A stretch of 64,000 bases of DNA from Kozakia baliensis. Its GTDB lineage: Bacteria; Pseudomonadota; Alphaproteobacteria; Acetobacterales; Acetobacteraceae. Made by a program: the position numbers and the translations under genes. Numbering within the stretch: the first letter of the stretch is position 1; each line of letters opens with the position of its first letter. Location: NCBI RefSeq assembly GCF_001787335.1, contig NZ_CP014674.1, positions 1,506,501 through 1,570,500 on the forward strand, given 5' to 3'. Below, piece by piece: positions 17,260 through 23,572 of this stretch. The notes below the pieces were generated by a model, which was not told the origin of the DNA, made no database searches, and saw only the letters and a list, made by a program, of their open reading frames with translations.

Positions 17260-19107
17260 TTAGACACTTTCAATGTCTCCAAACCCTAATTCTTCACCAG
17301 AAACCCATATGCACCTTGCGGGCTTCATTGCCCCGACACGCACGTTGCGTTTAGGACAGCGAGCAGACTCTAATCGCCTGATCTCGTATTCCCATTTCTG
17401 CCCTTCAAATGGTGTTCCTGTAAAGAGACCACGTAACTGTGCATTCGCAGGGCTGAACCAAACTCCAGCACCGGTAGCTTCGCGCGGAATTTCGCGCCCA
17501 CGGATATCGACAGTGTCCGAGGCGCGGATAACGCGTATGCCGTATTGACCAAGAACCTCCATCGCGACATTGCGCACAAGAACATCTTCGCCGACCTCAT
17601 TCTGATCTTTCGTCAGAACACGTTCGATTAAAGCGGCGACTGACTTTCTCTCGGTCGATCGCTGCACCTGGATCAGCTGAGACATGAGATGATTTGTCAC
17701 CTGCATCGAGGCGCTCTCGGCCGCGACCTCATCAGTGTCACGAACGAATTCCGTAAGCGCACCGACACCGACAAGCCCGTCGCGTTCATTCGGAATGCCG
17801 TCACGGGTCAGAATCCACCATCCGGCCATGAGCGCACCAAGCTGATCCATCTCGCGCGGCTGACATTTGGTTTCGAGCAACGCCGTTCGAAAAACCTTAA
17901 GCGCAGCGCGATAGCGTTCCCATCCGGCAATGGCGCGGCCCCACATCAGCGGCCCATGCTCACGCGCCCACTCTTTCAATTCGTTATGTTCGGCAGAGAA
18001 ATCCTCGCCCTCATTCGCTGCTTTCAGATCCACGATCGTAAAGCGGCCCTTATGCTGCGCCTGCATATCAGGAGGTGAGATCGACGCCATGATAATGGAA
18101 CCGGCGACTTCGATCTTACGAGCTTTGCCATCCTGGCCGCCGCGCGAACCTTTCGTGCCGTCGCCACTCGCGGCAGAAAGAACAAGATCTAGGAGGGCAC
18201 GGGCACCACGCTGATCTTCTCGATCGCCAGCCTCATCAATAAATGAGGGCATGGCACGCCCGTCGAGCGATTGCTCCAGTCCGGCCTTAGACGTGTCATT
18301 CGTATAGAAGTGAACAGGGCACGCGGCAGCGAACACACGAAGCAGGGATGATTTGCCAGAGCCGGCAGGACCAATGAAGAAACCGGCCGGGCGCCAAGGA
18401 ATCGCCGCGCCATAATAAGCGCAACCAAGAAGGCCGAGCACGGCGATTTCACCGCCAGCCTTCCGGAAATTCCAGAATGCTTTGATCTTCTCCAAGAACT
18501 TCGTCCCGATCGAAGCATCGGCAGGCTCGCCTGGACGTGGCGAAGGAGGAGCAGCCGCCCAGATCTGATTGCCTGTACGCGTGCCGGCCGGTTCGTAATG
18601 ATCGCCGAGAAAGACCACGTCGCCGCAATGCACGATCGGCATGCCGTTCTTTTCCGGCCAGACGCCAGGCCGCCGGATCATGAGGTGATCACCGAACAAT
18701 CCCTCATTACGGCAAGTGCTAATCAGCCACGCCGATACTGCATTCTTGCGGAAATCGACGACGCGCTCCTCTTTCGCCGGCTGACCATCCGCACCGGTCA
18801 CATCGACCATCTTCCGCAGCGGAAATCGGCCCCGCAACCATGCGCCCTCATCCATGAACAGACTCATGAGATCGTCACGGCTGCCGAGCGCGCGCGCCGC
18901 CAGGACGCGAACCTGCCCAACGGCATCAAGAAAATAGAACTTGCCGTCCAGATGCCCAAGCGGGCGCACTGGGCAATGCGCATCGTCGTATTGTGCTTCC
19001 GGCGGACCACCGGAACCGCCGCGCTTACCACCCTCGATCACATGGAATTGGCGATCGGCGTTCTCGATCGCGCCCCGGATATCCGAGAGGGTTTCAGTTG
19101 AGGGCAT
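17260..19107 (-). CDS. Phage helicase-like NTPase (replication)
   Basis: The 615-residue protein starts at MPSTETLSDIRGAIE, overlapping the primase gene by 14 bases; the frame is open further upstream but only as the primase shadow. The central part contains FFIGPAGSGKSSLLRVFAAA (Walker A, near residue 280) and AMPSFIDEAGDREDQRGA (Walker B), followed by an IIMASISPPD sensor-like strand. This is the layout of phage DNA helicases that work with a Toprim primase (SF3/D5-like or DUF927-like). The exact superfamily is uncertain. With the primase and the adjacent repeat array it forms a probable replication module. Confidence 0.72.
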   Translation of the reverse strand: MPSTETLSDIRGAIENADRQFHVIEGGKRGGSGGPPEAQYDDAHCPVRPLGHLDGKFYFLDAVGQVRVLAARALGSRDDLMSLFMDEGAWLRGRFPLRKMVDVTGADGQPAKEERVVDFRKNAVSAWLISTCRNEGLFGDHLMIRRPGVWPEKNGMPIVHCGDVVFLGDHYEPAGTRTGNQIWAAAPPSPRPGEPADASIGTKFLEKIKAFWNFRKAGGEIAVLGLLGCAYYGAAIPWRPAGFFIGPAGSGKSSLLRVFAAACPVHFYTNDTSKAGLEQSLDGRAMPSFIDEAGDREDQRGARALLDLVLSAASGDGTKGSRGGQDGKARKIEVAGSIIMASISPPDMQAQHKGRFTIVDLKAANEGEDFSAEHNELKEWAREHGPLMWGRAIAGWERYRAALKVFRTALLETKCQPREMDQLGALMAGWWILTRDGIPNERDGLVGVGALTEFVRDTDEVAAESASMQVTNHLMSQLIQVQRSTERKSVAALIERVLTKDQNEVGEDVLVRNVAMEVLGQYGIRVIRASDTVDIRGREIPREATGAGVWFSPANAQLRGLFTGTPFEGQKWEYEIRRLESARCPKRNVRVGAMKPARCIWVSGEELGFGDIESV

Positions 19108-20131
19108 CGTTGAAATCCTTACCTTTCGGCGAGCGTGCGGTGCGAACCTCGCGACCGGCCGCCAGATGGGTCTCGATCGCCCGGCGAAGACCACGCTTCG
19201 CTTCGGGCTTTTCGTCTTTGTCGGCCAGGAGCAGCACACGCCGGACTTGCTCCGGGAGCTGCACGCTCGCCATGTTGCCGAGACTGGCCGCAGCCAGAAT
19301 TCGCAATTCGGGGCAGGCGAGGGCGACGGAGAGACAGGTCTCAATCCCTTCGCCAATCACCACCATTTCGTCGGCAGGCGCATCTTTCAGCCCCTTGCCG
19401 GATGAACCTTTACGCAGACGGATGGAACCACCGCCGAAGCGACCGCGAATTTTCTTCGCGTTCCGCAAGGGCGCTTTGCGCCAAACGCCTTGATCGTCTT
19501 TCGCCAACCAGGTCTGATGCGTCGCAATATGCGCGCCATCCAGATCGCAGATCGCCGCAAGCATCGCAGGAAGCTTGGAATTCGTCTCGCGGCAATAATG
19601 CTCCGGCGCAAAGCGGATCGCGCGCGTGGCGTGGCCCAGCATGCGCAGATCGATCCCGCGCGCCGTAAGATAAGCCTCCACCGGGGTACCACCGATATCG
19701 GCCTGAGCGCCGAGCCACATGCCACGCGCGCGGCGTCGGCCATCTTCTTCGCTTTCACCGCTCGAAGCTTGGCTTTCCTTCGCGATGATTTGAGCGCGAC
19801 GCTCTTGCACAGCGCCCAGATCGCCAAGGCCAAGCCACCGATGTGCCCAACGATAGGCGGCCTTCATATCGTTCCCGGTTAGACATGCCGCTACCAGATC
19901 GAGAGCATCTCCACCTTCTCCGGTGCTGAAATCGGACCAGACGCCTACCTTCGCGCCACTGAGACGGAAAGCGAGTGAGCCACCATTTTCGCCAGCTTCG
20001 CCAGCGACAGAACCGCAGCGCCATTCCGGACCCTGCTTAACGCCGCCAGGCAACAATTCGCGCGCCAACTGCTCGGCTTGTGCCGCCAACATCTTCGAGA
20101 TTTCGGAGGCCTGGACGCGATCGGCGCTCAT
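19094..20131 (-). CDS. Phage DNA primase with Toprim domain
   Basis: The 345-residue product has an N-terminal zinc-ribbon-replacing region typical of DUF7146-like primases (EWRCGSVAGEAGENGGSLAF, KVGVWSDFSTGEGGDALDLV). The C-terminal Toprim domain shows MVVIGEGIETCLSVALACPE (acidic motif near residue 260) and VLLLADKDEKPEAKRGLRRA (DxD-like motif). It would make RNA primers for phage replication. The start at 20131 is chosen because CGGAG lies 8 bases ahead and because TGATG couples it to the gene before. Confidence 0.82.
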   Translation of the reverse strand: MSADRVQASEISKMLAAQAEQLARELLPGGVKQGPEWRCGSVAGEAGENGGSLAFRLSGAKVGVWSDFSTGEGGDALDLVAACLTGNDMKAAYRWAHRWLGLGDLGAVQERRAQIIAKESQASSGESEEDGRRRARGMWLGAQADIGGTPVEAYLTARGIDLRMLGHATRAIRFAPEHYCRETNSKLPAMLAAICDLDGAHIATHQTWLAKDDQGVWRKAPLRNAKKIRGRFGGGSIRLRKGSSGKGLKDAPADEMVVIGEGIETCLSVALACPELRILAAASLGNMASVQLPEQVRRVLLLADKDEKPEAKRGLRRAIETHLAAGREVRTARSPKGKDFNDALN

Positions 20132-20364
20132 CACAGCATCTCCGTCCATCGGGAGACGCGCTTCTCAACACGCTTCAGCCGAGTTAACCGGCGCTGAAGC
20201 GTCCAGCCTTCATAGCGAAGCCAAACCTGGACGATACGGATCCGCACGATGCGCGCAGCAACCCGCATATCGCCGCAATAGTAATACTCGAACACGATAC
20301 CACTCGCGACGAACACGCCCGCAACGAGTGGCACCGCAATCAGACCGTAGGCGAGTTGCCTCAT
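20131..20364 (-). CDS. Small membrane protein of the phage replication operon
   Basis: This 77-residue protein begins MRQLAYGLIAVPLVAGVFVA, a clear hydrophobic segment (about residues 5-30), and ends in a basic tail (LRYEGWTLQRRLTRLKRVEK). It overlaps the upstream gene as ATGA and the primase as TGATG, so it is translated as part of the operon. The function is unknown. It may anchor replication factors or act on the host envelope. Confidence 0.6.
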   Translation of the reverse strand: MRQLAYGLIAVPLVAGVFVASGIVFEYYYCGDMRVAARIVRIRIVQVWLRYEGWTLQRRLTRLKRVEKRVSRWTEML

Positions 20365-20729
20365 ACGCTGGCCGTCCAATCGTCTTCGATGTTGAGCAGG
20401 GCGATCTGATGAGCGATCTGAGCTTGTCTTTTCTTCAGCGCATCAATGCGGCGACGGCGCACGACGTCCCATTCGTCAGCCGTGACGCTGCGCACTTCAT
20501 GGTGCCAGCATGCACGCACGCGACGCTCCGTGAGCCCGAATGCACGCGCTACTTCAACAAACGCTCCTTTCAGCCCAATGCCGCGACGAGAACGAACCTC
20601 TTCGCAGACCATGTCCTGAAACTGGATCGCCTTGCTGTCAGACATCGCCGACGCTTCCGGCATAGCCTTGGGCGTCACGCCCACGCTCTTGGGTGAAATA
20701 CCCAACATCTTGGGTGCCCCTCCTGTCAT
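20361..20729 (-). CDS. Phage HTH-like protein, first gene of leftward replication operon
   Basis: The 122-residue frame carries an HTH-like stretch (about residues 55-85; GAFVEVARAFGLTERRVRAC) and a helical basic C-terminus (VVRRRRIDALKKRQAQIAHQ). From the first ATG it also encodes a short heptapeptide repeat, PKMLGIS then PKSVGVT then PKAMPEA. That repeat is the translation of a 21-bp tandem DNA repeat that may be an operator, so the true start may be the ATG at 20645 (GGAAG lies 8 bases ahead). It is probably a regulator or replication accessory. Confidence 0.58.
   Translation of the reverse strand: MTGGAPKMLGISPKSVGVTPKAMPEASAMSDSKAIQFQDMVCEEVRSRRGIGLKGAFVEVARAFGLTERRVRACWHHEVRSVTADEWDVVRRRRIDALKKRQAQIAHQIALLNIEDDWTASV
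20666..20720. repeat. 21-bp tandem repeats with internal dyads near the replication-operon start
   Basis: On the minus strand, two adjacent 21-base units begin CCCAAG and carry GTTGGGT or GCGTGGGC in their middle, and a third partial unit follows. On the plus strand this appears as two dyads, TTGGGCGTCACGCCCAC (20668-20684) and TTGGGTGAAATACCCAA (20689-20705), plus a half-site TTGGGTGCCC (20710-20719). Regular 21-bp spacing places them on one face of the helix. They may be repressor operators or simply code for the PKxxGx(S/T) heptads. Confidence 0.55.
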
Positions 20730-20916
20730 TGTACCGATTGTCGAGGTCGGAACCCATGCAGCAGGAGGAACTCAGCAAGTATTCGAAAACGCCCGGCAGG
20801 ATGTCGCTGATATGGCGCATGCCGGGCATCAATAAATTTCCCTTACGGCCGAGGCATTGTGACCCCGGCCGTTTCGGACCACCATGGCGTCACCACAACA
20901 ACCAATGGAGGATTCG
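20730..20916. promoter_or_regulatory. Divergent control region with two dyads
   Basis: This gap separates the leftward replication operon from a rightward small gene. It contains GCCCGGCA (20791-20798) with its exact inverse TGCCGGGC (20820-20827), and ACGGCCG (20845-20851) with CGGCCGT (20866-20872). The first dyad has a 21-base spacer, typical of a looped or two-site operator; the second can form a hairpin. No convincing -35/-10 pair could be assigned by eye. Confidence 0.4.
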
Positions 20917-21195
20917 ATGCTAAAAGATATTGAGCGGGTGCCATACATCCTTAAAACGAAGCGACAAGACGATGGGTCCGAGAAGATCACCTTTCTCCTC
21001 CCCATGGATGGCCTTGAATCTAAAGATTGGCCGCAGGTCACGACAACGGTCCCGAGCGAACTACTTGGTAAAAACGTGACACGCATCGAAATGCTGTTCG
21101 AAATAATGAAACCGTTTGCTCGCAACGCCAACGCAAGCTTCGAGACGTTAGAGAGCCTCTCTCGAAGCGCTCGCTCTCAACGTTTGCCCCGCTGA
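20917..21195 (+). CDS. Unknown small prophage protein
   Basis: The 92-residue product starts at MLKDIERVPYILKTKRQDDG, nine bases after a strong GGAGG site. It reads as a soluble protein with a beta N-terminus (KITFLLPMDG) and a helical end. No family is recognised. Its last 158 bases overlap, tail to tail, the 3' part of the minus-strand gene at 21038-21496, which also has a good ribosome binding site. Confidence 0.55.
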   Translation: MLKDIERVPYILKTKRQDDGSEKITFLLPMDGLESKDWPQVTTTVPSELLGKNVTRIEMLFEIMKPFARNANASFETLESLSRSARSQRLPR

Positions 21196-21496
21196 TCTCT
21201 TGGAGAAGTCGAGAAAGATTCTGGGAAAGTCGGTGGACGATTAGTGCTTGGGTGCCAGGAGATAACTCTCTGAAACGCTGAAGAGCCGCAACGCGTAGTT
21301 CTTTGGTGAACATCTCAAGTTCACACGAGGCGCGAAGATTGAAGAGATCATCGTTGATGCGGTCTTGGGATTCTTGATCAAACTTCCCCGAAAGGCGGCT
21401 CGCCTTCTCCGTGATGTCTGCGCGTCTTAAGATTTTCAGAAGCTCGTCGTTGGCGTCAGAAAACCATTCGGGAAAGAACTCCGTATGTGTGGTCAT
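21038..21496 (-). CDS. Unknown helical prophage protein
   Basis: The 152-residue protein is largely helical and charged (DANDELLKILRRADITEKAS, DRINDDLFNLRASCELEMFT). The start is backed by GGGAG 7 bases ahead. The last 50 residues, antisense to the plus-strand gene, look less regular (SLRWRCEQTVSLFRTAFRCV), so the functional part may be the first 100 residues. No family is recognised. It is a lone minus gene in the immunity region, a place where superinfection exclusion or defence genes often sit. Confidence 0.5.
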   Translation of the reverse strand: MTTHTEFFPEWFSDANDELLKILRRADITEKASRLSGKFDQESQDRINDDLFNLRASCELEMFTKELRVAALQRFRELSPGTQALIVHRLSQNLSRLLQEISGANVESERFERGSLTSRSLRWRCEQTVSLFRTAFRCVSRFYQVVRSGPLS

Positions 21497-21564
21497 GCCG
21501 CTTCTCCCTGTTTGGCGTTTTTGACGGTGTCTGAACGCGCAACTAAAACAATGGAAGGAGTGTG

Positions 21565-22194
21565 ATGTTCTTCATCATCTTTGTTGCAGCGTTCATCGTT
21601 CTGGCGGCGCTCGACAGTATCGGAGCCGTGCACCTCACACCCGCTACAGCACTGATATCGGCCATCGCACTCAGCGCGGTAGGTTGGGGAATTTATTGGG
21701 TTCGTTTCGGACGCGCGAAGCGGGACGCGAGGGAAGCTGCTGAAGCCGCTCGAAAGGTCGCGCTGGCAACTGGCAAATTCTGTCCCGTTGGAGCGCTCGA
21801 CCCCAGCTACGAAGGAGACATTCTCGGGAACAGCATTTCTATTCACATTAGAATACTTAGCCGAGAAAGTCTTTATGATGACAAGAGAGGCCGGTGGCAT
21901 GATGCGATCCTGCATCAGGTCGCTTTTGAAAAAAGCGAAGGCCACCAATATGTCCGCGCGATCTATATAACTGACAAAACCACGGGGCGGCGGGGTTATC
22001 TTTCGTGGAGGAATCTCTACGAGATCGAAGATGTTGCAGCGCACCGTACTTATCGGTCCGATACCGACCTTCCAGATTTTCTTCGCCTTATCGTCGGGGG
22101 CGTTATGCCGAGAGATAAAAGCAAGATCCCGGCTTTTGAGAGAAAGCGATTGGAAGACATTCAAGCCAGCAACATAAAACAGCCTACGCGATGA
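21565..22194 (+). CDS. Prophage membrane-anchored protein (unknown)
   Basis: The 209-residue protein has two N-terminal membrane segments (about residues 1-18 and 27-46, the second ending GWGIYWVRFGRAKR), then a charged helix and a soluble C-terminal domain. That domain ends with QYVRAIYITDKTTGRRGYLS then WRNLYEIEDVAA, a layout loosely like WYL-type ligand domains. The ATG at 21565 follows AAGGAG. It is transcribed opposite to the neighbouring regulator and looks like a lysogenic conversion gene. Function not assigned. Confidence 0.55.
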   Translation: MFFIIFVAAFIVLAALDSIGAVHLTPATALISAIALSAVGWGIYWVRFGRAKRDAREAAEAARKVALATGKFCPVGALDPSYEGDILGNSISIHIRILSRESLYDDKRGRWHDAILHQVAFEKSEGHQYVRAIYITDKTTGRRGYLSWRNLYEIEDVAAHRTYRSDTDLPDFLRLIVGGVMPRDKSKIPAFERKRLEDIQASNIKQPTR

Positions 22195-22217
22195 CACAGA
22201 CGGGAAGACACCAACCT

Positions 22218-22430
22218 TCATGCGGCCTCTCCACGCACAACACCTTCATTCAACAAGTCGCTGGCGGTGACTTCCCCATTTGTGAACTGGAAAACGGCGC
22301 GGATCGCCGGCGGGGACGGATGGGTCTTGTTGTCCAACCAACGCGACACGGTTGCATGAGAAACACCTATTTCTCTTGCAAAAGCTGTTGGCGTCATCCC
22401 CGCCTGTTCAATCCACGCACGAAGTTTCAT
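22218..22430 (-). CDS. Small XRE/Cro-type HTH regulator
   Basis: The 70-residue protein (MKLRAWIEQAGMTPTAFARE, then IGVSHATVSRWLDNKTHPSP) is a single helix-turn-helix domain of the XRE/Cro class. It is divergent from a second XRE gene at 22523 and separated from it by a region with GTGC...GCAC repeats, the arrangement of a phage CI/Cro switch. Which of the two is the lysogenic repressor cannot be decided from sequence. The ATG at 22430 is preferred; an upstream ATG at 22445 lies inside an operator-like repeat. Confidence 0.75.
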   Translation of the reverse strand: MKLRAWIEQAGMTPTAFAREIGVSHATVSRWLDNKTHPSPPAIRAVFQFTNGEVTASDLLNEGVVRGEAA

Positions 22431-22439
22431 TCTTCTTAT

Positions 22440-22477
22440 GTGCATGTAGCGCACAGTGCACGTCAAGCACAATGTGC
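22440..22477. promoter_or_regulatory. Operator cluster between divergent HTH genes
   Basis: Two 15-base dyads sit side by side: GTGCATGTAGCGCAC (22440-22454) and GTGCACGTCAAGCAC (22456-22470). A perfect inverted repeat GCACAATGTGC (22467-22477) overlaps the end of the second. The same 15-base pattern recurs at 22851 and 22886 downstream of the second HTH gene, so one of the HTH proteins probably binds all of them. Confidence 0.65.
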
Positions 22478-22502
22478 GCCGGGTGCCGTGGCGAAGGAGC
22501 TA

Positions 22503-22526
22503 ATGAACAGCGAAAATAGGCTATGA
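22503..22526 (+). CDS. Seven-codon leader peptide coupled to the repressor gene
   Basis: An ATG at 22503, just after GAAGGAG, opens a tiny frame MNSENRL whose stop overlaps the repressor ATG (ATGA at 22523-22526). The repressor start itself has only a weak ribosome binding site, so translation of the leader may feed ribosomes onto it. The SD-to-ATG distance is short (3 bases after GGAG), which keeps confidence low. Confidence 0.35.
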   Translation: MNSENRL

Positions 22527-22843
22527 CGTCGAAAACATCCTCTCTCCAGCACCATCTTCGCGCCTGGCGTAAGCATAAAGGCTTGTCACAGGAACAAGTC
22601 GGGAACATTATGAACGTCGCGCATACTACCGTCGGGCGCTGGGAGAGGGGTGAAGTGCCGTTGACGTCAGATCAGTTCGAAACACTGGCACGGATCTTCG
22701 ATGCCAGTCCTGCGCAACTGCTTGGAGATCCAGCTGACGCACAAATGATTGCGACTCTGCAAGAGACGCACGAGATCGTCAAAAATATGAGCCCAGATAC
22801 ATTGCGTCACTGGCTGGAAATCGGAAAGAAACTCGGTTCTTAG
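22523..22843 (+). CDS. XRE-family phage repressor-like regulator
   Basis: The 106-residue protein carries an N-terminal XRE helix-turn-helix (about residues 8-65; HLRAWRKHKGLSQEQVGNIM, then NVAHTTVGRWERGEVPLTSD) and a short helical tail (HEIVKNMSPDTLRHWLEIGK). It lacks a LexA-like peptidase domain, so it would not be cleaved in the SOS manner; another induction route is needed. It is the first gene of the rightward operon, and the operator-like dyads lie on both sides of it. Confidence 0.8.
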   Translation: MTSKTSSLQHHLRAWRKHKGLSQEQVGNIMNVAHTTVGRWERGEVPLTSDQFETLARIFDASPAQLLGDPADAQMIATLQETHEIVKNMSPDTLRHWLEIGKKLGS

Positions 22844-22850
22844 TTCCTAA

Positions 22851-22900
22851 GTGCATCCAGCGCACATTTCTTATTGACTGATCATGTGCACACGGCGCAC
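22851..22900. promoter_or_regulatory. Second operator pair downstream of repressor gene
   Basis: GTGCATCCAGCGCAC (22851-22865) and GTGCACACGGCGCAC (22886-22900) match the dyads at 22440 and 22456 (shared form GTGCAnnnnnGCGCAC). They lie between the repressor stop and the next gene, 20 bases apart, and could control a separate promoter for the rest of the rightward operon or allow looping to the first pair. Confidence 0.62.
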
Positions 22901-22934
22901 AACACTCACATCGCACCCCGCGATGGAGAACGCC

Positions 22935-23213
22935 ATGCCTTTCAAACAGAACGGAACACAACGGGACAGCGGCGGACAGAAAGCCTCACCCGCGTATTCC
23001 CGGCTCAACGTAGCACTTCCCGCGCTTTCAACGTTCGCTACCGTTGTCAATGCGATCGCTCAAATCTTCTGCGTTTTGGTAATCGTTTCAAATAAAAGAC
23101 GCGAATATCAGAAAGAAGAACAAAACCGACGAATTTGGCGCAGCTTAGAAAAGAATAGAAGAAAACCGCACTCGAATAAGAATTCTATTTTCGAGCTTTA
23201 TCAAAGAGGATAG
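22935..23213 (+). CDS. Small single-pass membrane protein of prophage
   Basis: The 92-residue product starts MPFKQNGTQRDSGGQKASPA six bases after GGAG. It has one hydrophobic span (about residues 33-53; FATVVNAIAQIFCVLVIVSN) followed by a very basic tail (KRREYQKEEQNRRIWRSLEK). It resembles small phage membrane proteins of unknown use. It is the second gene after the repressor, with the operator pair ahead of it. Confidence 0.55.
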   Translation: MPFKQNGTQRDSGGQKASPAYSRLNVALPALSTFATVVNAIAQIFCVLVIVSNKRREYQKEEQNRRIWRSLEKNRRKPHSNKNSIFELYQRG

Positions 23214-23239
23214 CGCCTCTTTCTCTTCCTTAAAATTCG

Positions 23240-23572
23240 ATGGACCTCGACATGCTAGACTCGAATTGCGTCCAGCGCGCGGAGTTTTCGCGCCTTCTGG
23301 ACGGTCTTCCGCCTCATATTCTTCACCAGGCCGCCCGCGTTCAGGACCGCCTCAACCTCATCCGCAGCCGAGAAAGCATCGCGGTGCGCCTCGGCAATTC
23401 CATGATGCGCGACATTTGGCGCAAGAGCGCGGACGAAGCCCAACAGGAACTGGAAGAGCTGCTCTTGAAGGGCCGCGTTTCCACCTGCTCCAGCACGGTA
23501 GAGGGCGCAATCGTCTTCTATCCTGACGGCGGCCGCGGCTACTTCATTCCGAAGGCATCGCGCCCATGCTGA
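23240..23572 (+). CDS. Unknown prophage protein upstream of ParB-like gene
   Basis: The 110-residue protein has a helical N-terminal two thirds (LPPHILHQAARVQDRLNLIR, SADEAQQELEELLLKGRV) and a short beta end (GAIVFYPDGGRGYFIP). Its stop overlaps the ParB-like start by 7 bases, which suggests they work together. No family is recognised. An ATG at 23252 is an alternative start; neither has a strong ribosome binding site. Confidence 0.6.
   Translation: MDLDMLDSNCVQRAEFSRLLDGLPPHILHQAARVQDRLNLIRSRESIAVRLGNSMMRDIWRKSADEAQQELEELLLKGRVSTCSSTVEGAIVFYPDGGRGYFIPKASRPC

Noticed and set aside
19108-19356. N-terminal extension of the helicase-like frame
   Set aside because: It overlaps the primase gene and has a composition typical of a shadow frame; MPSTETLSD at 19107 fits a coupled start.
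20632-20835. Open frames on both strands across the divergent control region
   Set aside because: They lack ribosome sites and cover dyads; the region is better read as regulatory.
21493-22221. Minus-strand 242-codon open frame
   Set aside because: It lies opposite a plus gene with a good ribosome site and membrane segments, and its own translation shows no coherent domain.
22874-23095. Alternative plus-strand frame MTDHVHTAHNTHIAP
   Set aside because: It overlaps the operator pair and lacks a ribosome site; the neighbouring frame from 22935 has GGAG and a membrane segment.
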